Positions 13,250 through 20,813 of a stretch of DNA of 24,904 bases are shown piece after piece. Origin of the DNA: Labilithrix sp. (GTDB lineage: Bacteria > Myxococcota > Polyangia > Polyangiales > Polyangiaceae). The DNA lies in assembly GCA_028287035.1 (NCBI GenBank), contig JAQBQL010000199.1, forward strand, positions 1-24,904, read 5' to 3'. The notes under the pieces were generated by a model. The model had not been told where the DNA came from. It made no database searches and worked only from the letters and a program-made list of their open reading frames with translations. The position numbers and the translations under genes were made by a program. Position 1 is the first letter of the stretch, and each line of letters opens with the position of its first letter.

Positions 13250-14470
13250 TCAGCGCGCGCTGCGTTCCCTGGCGAGCGCCGCGATCATCTGCTCCGTGAA
13301 GCGGAAGGTGCGGGCGAAGGCGTCGGCGTCGAGGTTCTCGGCCGTGTCGCTCGGCAGGTGGTAGTTGCGCGGCGCGCCGAGCGAGGGATCGATGCACGTG
13401 AACGCGAGCGATTCGTAGCCCGCGGCGAGGAACGGCCAGGCGTCGGTGGCGCCCGAAGGGATCTCGTACGGCGGGACCTCGCCGAGCGTGGGGTCGGCCG
13501 CGCACACCTTCTTCGTCAGCGCCGCGAGCTTCGGCGGGATGGGCTTCGCGATGAGCTCGCCCTCCTGCAGGAGCCGCGGGTCGCCGCCCGAGAACGTGTC
13601 GAGGGCGAGGATCGTGGTGCTCGCGATGGGCCAGGCGTTCGTCGCCCGGACGCGGCGCAGCAGGTTGGCGGCGCCGCCGGTGCCTGCCTCCTCGGCCCCG
13701 GTGATGACCGTGACGAGCTCGATGTCGTCGGGCAGGGTGGAGACGAGACGCTGCGCGAGCTCCAGGGTGGCGACGCAGCCCGAGAGGTTGTCGTTCGCGG
13801 CGGGGACCACGTGGTCACGCGCGACGACGTCCACGTTGAGCGCGAACGCGGCGAAGGAGGGGAGCACCAGCAGCACGGCGGCCACCCACCAGGCGGGGTG
13901 CGGCGCGAGCCACATGCCGACCTCGATGCCGGCGAGCGCGAACAAGCCGAACGTGGCCAGCGCGAGGCCCTTGCGGAAGGCGCGCCCGATCGGGTTCTTC
14001 GTCTCCTTCGCCGCCATGCGCACGACGCCCGGCGAGAAGAGGAGGCCCGTGAACGCCGCGTCGGCGTGGGCGAGCGTCACGATGCGGTGCGTGACCGGCT
14101 TCTTCGCAGCGAACGTCACGATGGCGTTCTGCGAGGCCACCGACGGCAGGAGATTGCGGAGGATGGGGCGCTTCCACATCGACTCCGAGACGTACGAGCT
14201 CGCGATGACCAGGTGCGCAGCGGCCGCCGCGAGTGGCGAGAGGAAGGCGAGGCCGAGCGCGAACGTGCCGAGCCCGAAGTGGAAAGCGAGGCTCGCGTAG
14301 ATGCTGCGGCCCCACCGGAACTCCTGCCACGCGACCTGGCCGCCGAGCGCGGTGAGCTCGCGGACGCATTCCTCCTGGAGGCCGCGCTCCCCGGGGCCGC
14401 CGGTCAGCCGCATCGGGAAACGGGCGAGGAGCACGCGCACGCGCTCGACGAGGTGCTCGCCGAGGTTCAT
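13250..14470 (-). CDS. Membrane-embedded M28-family metallopeptidase
   Basis: This is a zinc aminopeptidase-type enzyme of about 406 residues. The five metal ligands of the M28 fold are visible: AHAD (His135, with Asp137 behind it), NDNLSG (Asp227), GAEEAG (Glu260 base and Glu261), ALDTF (Asp291) and NYHLPSDT (His371). Hydrophobic segments lie between the first residues and the ligands (about 60-96 and 168-214), so the catalytic domain is interrupted by membrane helices. This is unusual for secreted M28 enzymes but known in integral members. ATG 14470 is chosen because the family homology starts there; a GTG at 14536 would add 22 charged residues and neither has a good ribosome site. The substrate is unknown. 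Confidence 0.87.
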   Translation of the reverse strand: MNLGEHLVERVRVLLARFPMRLTGGPGERGLQEECVRELTALGGQVAWQEFRWGRSIYASLAFHFGLGTFALGLAFLSPLAAAAAHLVIASSYVSESMWKRPILRNLLPSVASQNAIVTFAAKKPVTHRIVTLAHADAAFTGLLFSPGVVRMAAKETKNPIGRAFRKGLALATFGLFALAGIEVGMWLAPHPAWWVAAVLLVLPSFAAFALNVDVVARDHVVPAANDNLSGCVATLELAQRLVSTLPDDIELVTVITGAEEAGTGGAANLLRRVRATNAWPIASTTILALDTFSGGDPRLLQEGELIAKPIPPKLAALTKKVCAADPTLGEVPPYEIPSGATDAWPFLAAGYESLAFTCIDPSLGAPRNYHLPSDTAENLDADAFARTFRFTEQMIAALARERSAR

Positions 14471-14561
14471 GCGCGGCACGACCTCGGACCGTTCGGGACG
14501 CTCGGTGACGGGACGCGTCGGCTCGAAGGCTTGCACGCGCTGACACTAGGGGGTCGACGGG

Positions 14562-14619
14562 GCGGCCACCACTCGGATTCCCGGCGTGATGCGGCGCCCG
14601 ACCGAATCCGAGTGGCCGC
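14562..14619. repeat. Large inverted repeat between divergent genes
   Basis: The left arm GCGGCCACCACTCGGATTC (14562-14580) and the right arm GAATCCGAGTGGCCGC (14604-14619) are inverted copies. Eleven base pairs (CACTCGGATTC) match perfectly next to the 23-base spacer, and the outer GCGGC also matches if one 3-base duplication in the left arm is allowed. It sits between the divergent M28 peptidase and E2-like genes and could be a regulator-binding site or an RNA hairpin in the leader of the plus-strand gene. Confidence 0.7.
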
Positions 14620-14663
14620 GCGGTCCGGTCCGGAGCAGGGTCTCCAGCGAAAGCAGGTCAAGC

Positions 14664-15572
14664 GTGCCCCTCTTCTCTCGCAAAGACGGAACCCTCGCTC
14701 GTGGCGTCGCGCCGTACCGGCGGATCATGCCCTTCATCATGAGAGGGAAGAACGAGTCGATCGCGTACTTCGAGCAGGAGATCGACGTCGAGCGCGCGCA
14801 GGCGTTCATCGAGGCCTGGAACGCGTCGAACGCGACGAAGATCAGCTTCTTCCACCTCTACATGTGGGCGACCGCGCAGACGCTCGCCACGCGGCCGCGC
14901 CTCAACCGCTTTCTCGCGGGCGCAAACCTCTACGACCGCGACGGCATCTGGCTCAGCTACTCGGCGAAGAAGTCGATGAACGACGACTCGCCGGTGGTGG
15001 TGCGGAAGTGCCGCGTCGACCCATCGGCCACCTTCGCCGACCTCGTCCAGCAGCTGCAGGGTGACGTCAGCGAGGGACGCTCGGCGAAGAAGAGCAGCGT
15101 CGACCAGGAGCTCGGCATCGTGCTCGCGCTGCCGGCCTTCGTGATCTCGCTCCTGCTCGTGCTGCAGCGCTGGCTGGACGCTCACAACCTGCTGCCCTTC
15201 GCGCTCATCAAGACCGACCCGCTCTACTCGTCGATGTTCATCGCGAACCTCGGCAGCCTGAAGCTCGAGTCGGTCTATCACCACCTCTACGAGTACGGGA
15301 ACATCCCCGTGTTCGCGTGCATCGGGCGACGGAAGCGCGTCGTGAAGGTCGCGGAGAACGGCGAGCTGACGACCGCGCTCGTCTGCCACGTGAAGTACAC
15401 GTTCGACGAGCGCGTGGAGGACGGGCTCTACTGCGCGGCGGCCCTCGATCATCTCCGCATTCTCCTCGAGGATCCGGAGGCCGCGGGGCTCTCGGCGCAG
15501 GCCGGGACGCGGCTTCCGCCGAAGAAGACGCGCGAGCGGCCGCTTCTCACGGGTGCCAACGCGCCGTCCTAG
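14664..15572 (+). CDS. 2-oxoacid dehydrogenase E2-like acyltransferase, no lipoyl domain
   Basis: This 302-residue protein has the fold of the catalytic domain of 2-oxoacid dehydrogenase E2 / chloramphenicol acetyltransferase. It starts at the domain itself, without lipoyl or E1/E3-binding domains. Landmarks are IMPFIMRGKNESIAYFEQ (about 21-38), PRLNRFLAGANLYDRDGIWLSYSAKK (a conserved region of about 78-103), FIANLGSLKLESVYHHLYEYG and the late TFDERVEDGLYC. The catalytic HxxxDG motif is changed to E249-RVE-D253-G254, so the normal acyl-transfer His is missing. Related stand-alone proteins exist in several phyla, with unknown substrates. GTG 14664 matches the usual MPLF-type start; ATG 14586 would add 26 low-complexity residues that lie across the inverted repeat. 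Confidence 0.82.
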   Translation: MPLFSRKDGTLARGVAPYRRIMPFIMRGKNESIAYFEQEIDVERAQAFIEAWNASNATKISFFHLYMWATAQTLATRPRLNRFLAGANLYDRDGIWLSYSAKKSMNDDSPVVVRKCRVDPSATFADLVQQLQGDVSEGRSAKKSSVDQELGIVLALPAFVISLLLVLQRWLDAHNLLPFALIKTDPLYSSMFIANLGSLKLESVYHHLYEYGNIPVFACIGRRKRVVKVAENGELTTALVCHVKYTFDERVEDGLYCAAALDHLRILLEDPEAAGLSAQAGTRLPPKKTRERPLLTGANAPS

Positions 15573-16033
15573 CGCACGGGGCGCGATCCGAACGGCGCGA
15601 GGCAGCCGAACATCATCCGCTGGACGAAGCGCGGCGGGCTCGCGAGCTGGAAGACGTCGCCGTACTCGCGCAGGATCGCGGCCGCGTCGGCGACGCCCGG
15701 CCGGGCGCGGCCCTTCGCGGCCTCGCTCATCTCCCAGAAGAAGTCCGCGGTGCGGAGGGCGGGCCGCGTGGTCCACACCACCACGGCCGCCTCTTCGTGG
15801 GGATTGTGGACGAGGTGGTCGGTGCCCCGCGGGATGTCGATGGCCTCGCCGGCGCGCACATCGCGCTCCTCGCCGTCCACGCGGAAGCGGAGGGCGCCCT
15901 CATGGACCTCGAAGCGCTCCGCTTGCTTGGGGTGGCAGTGGTAGGGCGGCACCGGCGAGTGGGCGGGGTAGCGGGCCTCCTGCACGTGGCGCTCGCCGCG
16001 CGTCTCGAACGCGGTCTCGAGGAACTTCAGCAT
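15569..16033 (-). CDS. Cupin-domain protein
   Basis: This 154-residue single-domain cupin has motif 1 YHCHPKQAERFEVHEG, with His32, His34 and a Glu as likely metal ligands, and motif 2 GEAIDIPRGTDHLVHNP with His73. Between them lie the usual beta strands. The C-terminal 65 residues (after about 90) are helical and may form an oligomer contact. Such proteins are metal-dependent enzymes or sugar/small-molecule binders; no substrate can be named. ATG 16033 is chosen for its GGAGG site 4 bases upstream; in-frame ATGs at 16078 and 16105 lack one. Its stop codon shares bases with the convergent E2-like gene at a CTAG. Confidence 0.8.
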   Translation of the reverse strand: MLKFLETAFETRGERHVQEARYPAHSPVPPYHCHPKQAERFEVHEGALRFRVDGEERDVRAGEAIDIPRGTDHLVHNPHEEAAVVVWTTRPALRTADFFWEMSEAAKGRARPGVADAAAILREYGDVFQLASPPRFVQRMMFGCLAPFGSRPVR

Positions 16034-16155
16034 GACGCCTCCGGTCTCGAGGGCGACGCCGACGAGGCTCGTGGGCATGACGGAGGGGCGGCGCGGGCGT
16101 GCCATGAGGCGGGACAGGGTAGCGCGACCTGGGCTAGAAGCAGCGGCAAGGCCTG

Positions 16156-16521
16156 ATGGAAACGCTCTCCGAGCTCAAGAGGCGCAAGTACACGGCGTTC
16201 GTGATGTACGCGATGGCGTCGGAGGACGCGACGCTCGAGCCCGGCGCGCCGTCCCTGGTCGCGCCCGCGGTGTTCCAGCCGCGGCGGAGCGACGTCGCCC
16301 CGTACGGGACCGTGGAGGAGGCGTACGAGCTCGTGGACGCGGCGCTGATGGCGCTCGAGGACCTTCCGCCTTCGCCGGCGCTCCACGACGCGCTGAACGG
16401 CGTGCTGACGTGGCTCGACGCGATCGACACGCGCTTCGTGCTCTACCAGCTCGAGCCTCCGGACCTCGCCGGTCGGGGCATCGCGGACATCAACGCGGAT
16501 CCCGAGCGGCCGGAGGCCTGA
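16156..16521 (+). CDS. Unknown protein, upstream member of a coupled pair
   Basis: I do not recognise this 121-residue protein. It is acidic overall, with a short basic N-terminus (ELKRRKYTAFVMYAM), a Pro/Ala-rich middle, and two probable helices (TVEEAYELVDAALMALEDL and ALHDALNGVLTWLDAIDTRF, each a short motif region). The reading frame has normal codon use for this genome. ATG 16156 is preceded by AAGG. The next gene starts 2 bases after its stop, so the two are almost certainly translated together. It is divergent from the cupin gene. Confidence 0.68.
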   Translation: METLSELKRRKYTAFVMYAMASEDATLEPGAPSLVAPAVFQPRRSDVAPYGTVEEAYELVDAALMALEDLPPSPALHDALNGVLTWLDAIDTRFVLYQLEPPDLAGRGIADINADPERPEA

Positions 16522-16523
16522 CG

Positions 16524-16991
16524 ATGCCGCTCACCTGGTCGCTCGCGAGCGAAGGCTCGATCCCGCATGTCGCCGGGGCCTGGGAGGCGCTCGCGCAGCG
16601 CGGGCCGTGCGACCGGTTCGCGCTCCTCGAGGGCGAGGGGCTCGCCATCCACCGGGCGACCATGCGCGGGGTGCGGGTCCTGCGCGCCGCGCCTCCGCAT
16701 CTTCCGGCGCGGCTCGCGGCGGTGCGCGCGGGGCTTCCCGGGACGCTGCCAGCTTCCGCGGAGCGGCTCATCGGCGGGGGCGACATCTTCCTCCCGCACG
16801 TTCATCACGCCGAGGAGCGCGCGCTCGACCGGCTCGGCTTCACCACCGCGGGGAGGCTCGGGGACGTGCGATCGCTGCTGCGGCTGTGGGGGGCGCCGGA
16901 GGAGCCGGAGCTCGCGTCGATCGCGAAGGGCCTCGAGGCCGTCGCCGCGCTCTGCGCGCGCTACGGGACGATCCTCCTGATCTCCCGCTAG
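16524..16991 (+). CDS. Unknown protein, downstream member of a coupled pair
   Basis: This 155-residue soluble protein is of no recognised family. It is rich in Ala, Leu and Arg, with no signal peptide or membrane helix. Visible segments are RFALLEGEGLAIHRATMRGVRV (a beta-rich part), GDIFLPHVHHAEERALDRLGF (histidine-containing; possible metal site) and a C-terminal helix ending YGTILLISR. ATG 16524 has a clear GGAGG (16512-16516) with a 7-base spacer that lies inside the previous gene. The frame is also open upstream, but that part overlaps the previous gene and reads as shadow. It is convergent with the propeller lipoprotein gene. Confidence 0.65.
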   Translation: MPLTWSLASEGSIPHVAGAWEALAQRGPCDRFALLEGEGLAIHRATMRGVRVLRAAPPHLPARLAAVRAGLPGTLPASAERLIGGGDIFLPHVHHAEERALDRLGFTTAGRLGDVRSLLRLWGAPEEPELASIAKGLEAVAALCARYGTILLISR

Positions 16992-17004
16992 CGGCGGTGT
17001 GGCG

Positions 17005-18129
17005 TCAGGGGAGCGGCGCCTTCAGCACCAGCTCGTGCGAGCCGACCACCCACAGGGTGGTCTTGGATGCCCACGCGCCGCCGAGCGAATCGCGGGTGCC
17101 GCTCTCGATGGTGGTGATGTCCGTGCTGACGAGGTCGAATGCGAGGACCGCGCCGCGGTCGCCGACGAAGTAGCGCTTCCGGCCCTCGCCCGTGATGCCG
17201 CGGATGAACTCGTTCGCCGACGCGGGGCTCGTGTCGTCACGGTGGAGGAAGGCCACGTTCACGTCCTCGATCGCGGAGCCCGGCTCGATGAGTGACCCCG
17301 CGTCGAGCTCGTTCGCGGTGAGGACGCCGGGCGAGTACATCCACGCGACCCCAAGATGGTTGAGGCCGAGGAAGACGCTGGTGTCCTTGCCGGGCTCGGC
17401 CCAGGCGTAGAGAAACCGCAGCGAGGTGTCCACGGCCGGCTCGAACCAGGCGAAGTCACCAAAGTTGGTGGTGTGGTAGATGCGCTTGTCGGCGACGAAC
17501 GTGACGTTGTTCAGGCCATTACCGGTGACGGAAACGAGGGCCGGTACGTCGGGCTGGTCGAGACTGCCGCGCTGCCCCCAGTCCGTGGTTCCCGTCTTCT
17601 TGCCATAGATGAGACCACCGGGGCCCACCGCGAGCACGATCTGGGCGTTGCCCCAGATGGAGTAGAGCGGGGTGGGCGAGACGTACTCGTCGGTCCAGCT
17701 CTTGCCATTGTAGTGCTCGATGATGCCGGAGTTGTTGCTGTTGACCACGCCGACTGCGTAGACGTCGTTCGGTCCGGTGCCCCACACATGGACGTAGTCG
17801 CGGCCCGCTGTGGTCGCGGTGCGGAGGAAGGTGCCCCCCGCCGAGAAGTACTTCACGCCTGCCTCGCCGACGGCGAATACCGTGTCGTCGTCGACGCCCC
17901 AGACGGCGTTGAGCATGGGGCCGTCGGGAAGCGAATGAACGAGCTCGAAGGGGCTCTCGCCGGGGCCAGCGTCACCTGCCTCCGCAGGCGCGGCATCCTC
18001 GGGCGCCGCGACCTTCAGCCCGTCGCAACCGGCGACGCCGCCGAGGAGGAGAGCCACGGCGAAGACCGACGCCGGGACGAGCGTCGCGAGGAGAATCCTC
18101 AGAGGGGAGAGGGGCACGCTGGGAGTCAT
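17005..18129 (-). CDS. Lipoprotein with propeller-type repeats
   Basis: This 374-residue protein starts with a lipoprotein signal (hydrophobic core ending GGVAGC, acylated Cys near residue 35), then an Ala/Pro/Asp/Glu linker. The rest (about 60-374) is made of repeated four-strand blades with the pattern W(G/A)...(D/T)V(F/Y)AVG...G: LNAVWGVDDDTVFAVGEAG, VHVWGTGPNDVYAVG, LYSIWGNAQIVLAVGPGG and the last WASKTTLWVVGSHELVL. This is a YCF48/BNR-like beta-propeller, a group very common in myxobacterial lipoproteins and probably used for binding. No enzymatic residues are seen. It is divergent from a small lipoprotein gene. Confidence 0.84.
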   Translation of the reverse strand: MTPSVPLSPLRILLATLVPASVFAVALLLGGVAGCDGLKVAAPEDAAPAEAGDAGPGESPFELVHSLPDGPMLNAVWGVDDDTVFAVGEAGVKYFSAGGTFLRTATTAGRDYVHVWGTGPNDVYAVGVVNSNNSGIIEHYNGKSWTDEYVSPTPLYSIWGNAQIVLAVGPGGLIYGKKTGTTDWGQRGSLDQPDVPALVSVTGNGLNNVTFVADKRIYHTTNFGDFAWFEPAVDTSLRFLYAWAEPGKDTSVFLGLNHLGVAWMYSPGVLTANELDAGSLIEPGSAIEDVNVAFLHRDDTSPASANEFIRGITGEGRKRYFVGDRGAVLAFDLVSTDITTIESGTRDSLGGAWASKTTLWVVGSHELVLKAPLP

Positions 18130-18182
18130 CGGTGGGCTGCGTCATGGTGGCGCTTTCCGGGGGGGAAAACACGGAGAATCCA

Positions 18183-18341
18183 ATGAAGACTGCACTTTTC
18201 GCCCTGGTCCTCGCGGCCGCGTTCGTCGTGGGTTGTGGTGGTTCGGACAAGCCGGCCGACGCGCCGAGCGCCGATGCCGACGCCGGAGCGGCCGTGACGC
18301 CGGCCACGCCCGGTACGCCGGCCACCACGCCCCCCAAGTGA
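18183..18341 (+). CDS. Small lipoprotein
   Basis: This is a 52-residue protein with a complete lipoprotein signal: MKTALFALVLAAAFVVGC, acylated Cys18 followed by Gly-Gly-Ser-Asp. The mature part is only about 35 residues, an Asp/Ala/Pro/Thr-rich spacer without further domains. ATG 18183 has a GGAG-like site (CGGAGA, about 8 bases upstream). It is too short for a named family; such mini-lipoproteins are frequent in myxobacteria. It is divergent from the propeller lipoprotein, 53 bases apart. Confidence 0.75.
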   Translation: MKTALFALVLAAAFVVGCGGSDKPADAPSADADAGAAVTPATPGTPATTPPK

Positions 18342-18369
18342 GGTCGCCGCGCTCCAGGTGAGCGCGTCG

Positions 18370-19134
18370 TCATGTCGCCAGGTCAGCCGCCGCCGCGCGC
18401 AGCTTCTCGCGGTGCGCGGGGTGGTCGGTCGGGCGGCGGCTCCGTCGGCCGAGGTCCTCCGGAGAGGGGAGCAGGCCGTAGCTCTCGGGCGGCGGCGGCA
18501 CGTAGCCTCGCGGCGGGTCCCAGGCGAGCGCTCGCCCCGCGCCGGTGATGAAGTGCTCCTCGTGGGGCAGGTAGGTGGGGTGGAAGAGTGGCGGGGGGCC
18601 GGCATCCGGCACGAGCGCTGCGTTCGCCATGTGCAGGATGTCGTGCGCCCCCCACGGGTGGCGCACGCGCGAGGGATCTCGCAGGCGCCGTCGCGCGCGT
18701 ACCAGCCCGTCCTCGAACGACGCGACGGCGGCGCGGACGTCTTCCGCGTCGATGTCCGGATTCTTCCGGTCCGCGACCATCGTTGCTGCCATGTGCTCGG
18801 TGATCCGCGGATCGAGCGTCTCCGCGAATCCGCGTCCGACGAGCTCCGTGCCGATCGCGGTCACCTCCACCATCTGGCATCGCCGATCGCGCTCCCACCT
18901 CGACCGCACCACCGCGCCGAGCCGCTCGAGCGCCGTGAGCATCCTGCTCACCGTGGCCGCCGACACGCCGAGCAGATACTCGATGTTCCGCTGGAGTATG
19001 CCGCCCTCGCGCGCCGCCACGATCCTCATCATGTCGAAGCGCGCCGGCGTGAGGAGCGAGGGCTCGAGCAACCTCCGCGTGATCGCCACGGTCCGCAAGT
19101 GAACCCGCTTGATTCCAAAGAACACCGGCTCCAT
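18370..19134 (-). CDS. MarR-type winged-helix regulator with long C-terminus
   Basis: This 254-residue protein has an N-terminal MarR-like winged helix: LLTPARFDMMRIV (about 27-39), the helix-turn-helix LQRNIEYLLGVSAATVSRMLTALERLG (about 47-73, recognition helix SAATVSRMLTALE) and a wing with RSRWERDRRCQMVEVT. A C-terminal extension of about 110 residues is Pro/Arg-rich (PPPPLFHP-like, PPPPESYGLL) and much longer than in ordinary MarR proteins (about 150 residues in all). ATG 19134 is chosen for its GGGAGGGG site and because the in-frame upstream start adds only Gly-rich residues. It is divergent from the FAH/GST pair and is likely to control it; aromatic-acid ligands are common for MarR proteins. 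Confidence 0.83.
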   Translation of the reverse strand: MEPVFFGIKRVHLRTVAITRRLLEPSLLTPARFDMMRIVAAREGGILQRNIEYLLGVSAATVSRMLTALERLGAVVRSRWERDRRCQMVEVTAIGTELVGRGFAETLDPRITEHMAATMVADRKNPDIDAEDVRAAVASFEDGLVRARRRLRDPSRVRHPWGAHDILHMANAALVPDAGPPPLFHPTYLPHEEHFITGAGRALAWDPPRGYVPPPPESYGLLPSPEDLGRRSRRPTDHPAHREKLRAAAADLAT

Positions 19135-19212
19135 CGCCCCCCTCCCTGCACCCCCGATGCCACCCCCCCGCCCGGCACTCCCGCACGCCAAGAGCGGGGA
19201 AGGCCCGGTTTC

Positions 19213-19224
19213 TCAGCATGCTAA
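19213..19224. promoter_or_regulatory. Candidate MarR operator (imperfect palindrome)
   Basis: TCAGCATGCTAA contains the perfect 8-base palindrome AGCATGCT (19215-19222) and an outer near-match T(C/T)..(A/G)A. It is the only AT-richer patch in the gap between the divergent MarR gene and the FAH gene, 79 bases from the MarR start. MarR proteins bind short palindromes of this kind, but binding here is an inference. Confidence 0.35.
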
Positions 19225-19245
19225 CCATCTGTGGCGGCGAGCCTT

Positions 19246-19333
19246 GGCGGGGGGAGGGGTGGCGCGGCCGGGTCGGGGGGTGGCGCGGCCAGGGGGGCGG
19301 GGGAGGTGAGGGGAGGGCCGGGCTCGGGTGGTG
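19246..19333 (+). repeat. G-rich tract with a 14-base direct repeat
   Basis: The plus strand holds many runs of four or more G residues. GGGGTGGCGCGGCC occurs twice, at 19256-19269 and 19277-19290 (21 bases apart), followed by further runs up to about 19333. The spacing of G-runs allows one or more G-quadruplexes in the non-template strand upstream of the FAH gene. Confidence 0.7.
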
Positions 19334-19372
19334 AGCATCGACGGCGGGGGCGAACGGTTCTAGAGGAGGGCG

Positions 19373-20080
19373 ATGGCCTTCGTGATTTCGAGTCCTGCGC
19401 TTCCGAGCGCTGACGTCGTTGGTTCGGAGCATCGCTTTCCGGTGGGGCGCATCTTCTGTGTTGGTCGCAACTACGCGGCTCACGCGCGGGAGATGGGCGG
19501 CAAGGAGCGCGAGGCGCCCTTCTTTTTCATGAAGTTCGCGCAGGCGCTCGTGGCTGGCGGCGGAACGATTCCGTATCCGCCGGCGACGACGAGCTTTCAC
19601 CACGAGGTGGAGCTCGTCATCGCCATCGGCAGGGAAGCGGCCGCCATCGCGGCGGCCGACGCGCTGGACGTCGTGTTCGGCTACGGGGTCGGCCTCGACA
19701 TGACGCGTCGCGATCTCCAGTCGGCGGCGAAGGACAAGGGACGGCCCTGGGATACCGCGAAGAACTTCGCGTACTCGGCGCCGCTGTCCGCGCTGACGCC
19801 GGTGGAGACCTGCGGCCACCCGACGAGCGGAGCCATCACGCTCGCGGTGAATGGCGTCACGAAGCAGACCGGCGACCTCGCCGACATGATCTGGTCGTGC
19901 GCCGAGGTCGTCTCGCACCTCAGCCACCTCGAGCGCTTGCTGCCCGGCGATCTCATCTACACCGGCACGCCCGCCGGCGTCGGCCCGGTCCAGCCGGGAG
20001 ACCAGATCGAAGCCACCGTCGCCGGCCTCGTGCCCCTGCGCGTCACCATCGGCGACCGCGAGCCGGAATTCGCGAAATGA
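19373..20080 (+). CDS. Fumarylacetoacetate hydrolase-family protein (fumarylpyruvate hydrolase-like)
   Basis: This 235-residue protein is a single FAH domain. Visible motifs are IFCVGRNYAAHAREMG (27-42), the metal-binding HHEVELVIAIG with Glu78 and Glu80, and GYGVGLDMTRRDLQ with Asp109, then GRPWDTAKNF and TGTPAGVGPVQPGD. The length and motifs fit the short fumarylpyruvate hydrolase / YcgM group, which split fumarylpyruvate to fumarate and pyruvate in gentisate breakdown. The overlapping GST-type isomerase supports this, but acylpyruvase is an alternative. The ATG at 19373 has AGGAGG (19364-19369) only 3 bases upstream; GTG 19382 has better spacing and is a possible true start. It is divergent from the MarR gene. 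Confidence 0.88.
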   Translation: MAFVISSPALPSADVVGSEHRFPVGRIFCVGRNYAAHAREMGGKEREAPFFFMKFAQALVAGGGTIPYPPATTSFHHEVELVIAIGREAAAIAAADALDVVFGYGVGLDMTRRDLQSAAKDKGRPWDTAKNFAYSAPLSALTPVETCGHPTSGAITLAVNGVTKQTGDLADMIWSCAEVVSHLSHLERLLPGDLIYTGTPAGVGPVQPGDQIEATVAGLVPLRVTIGDREPEFAK

Positions 20081-20715
20081 CGACCCCGGTCCTCCACGAC
20101 TTTCCTCTTTCGTCCGCGAGCTTCCGGGTGCGCATCGCGCTCGCGCTGAAAGGCGTCCCCTTCGAGACCAGGGTCTACAAGCTGCGCGCCCAGGAGCACC
20201 GCGCGCCGTCTTACCTCGCGATCAACCCCGCGGGGCTCGTGCCAACGCTCGAGGTCGACGGGCTCCGGCTGTCGCAGAGCCTCGCGATCATCGATTATCT
20301 GGAGTCGCGACATCCCGCGCCCCCGCTCCTCCCGAAGGAGCCCGCGGCTCGCGCGGAGGCCCTCTCCATGGCCTACGCGATCTGCGCCGATATCCATCCC
20401 CTCAACAACCTGCGCGTCCTGCTCTACCTGGAGAACGAGCTCGGGCTCGACGAGCCCCAGCGCAATCGTTGGTATTCGGAATGGGTGACCGCCGGGTTCC
20501 ATGCGCTCGAGGAGACGCTCCGAGCACGGCCCGAGCAGGCGTTTGCGCTCGGCGACGAGCCGGGCATCTTCGACCTGTGTCTCGTTCCTCAGATGTACAA
20601 CGCGCGACGGTTCAAGGTGGATCTCGCCCCGTTCCCGCGCCTCGTCGCGGCGAGCGCGCGCGCCGCGCAGCACCCCGCATTCCTCAAGGCCGCCGACGGA
20701 ATGCCGCCGGTGTGA
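20077..20715 (+). CDS. Zeta-class GST: maleylpyruvate/maleylacetoacetate isomerase
   Basis: This 212-residue protein has a thioredoxin-fold N-terminus with the zeta-class motif SSASFRVRIALALKG (13-27), where the first Ser pair usually activates glutathione, and INPAGLVPTLEVDG with LSQSLAIIDYLE. The helical C-terminal half has ADIHPLNNLRVL, the signature of maleylacetoacetate/maleylpyruvate isomerases. Its usual SSCS motif has Ala in place of Cys, so that position is not conserved here. ATG 20077 overlaps the FAH stop as ATGA. Cis-trans isomerisation by this protein would feed the FAH-family hydrolase next door. No ring-cleaving dioxygenase is in the window. Confidence 0.9.
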   Translation: MTTPVLHDFPLSSASFRVRIALALKGVPFETRVYKLRAQEHRAPSYLAINPAGLVPTLEVDGLRLSQSLAIIDYLESRHPAPPLLPKEPAARAEALSMAYAICADIHPLNNLRVLLYLENELGLDEPQRNRWYSEWVTAGFHALEETLRARPEQAFALGDEPGIFDLCLVPQMYNARRFKVDLAPFPRLVAASARAAQHPAFLKAADGMPPV

Positions 20716-20813
20716 GCGCTCCCGCCCACCGACCCGCCGCGCACGACTGACCAGGCGCTGCTGCGATCCGAACGCCCCTTCCGCTCTGCCGCGCACCACC
20801 GTACTCCGGAGAG

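Noticed and set aside
13358..15064. Long plus-strand open frame across the M28 peptidase gene
   Set aside because: It is opposite the metal-ligand motifs of the peptidase and ends inside the E2-like gene in another frame; the composition is shadow-like.
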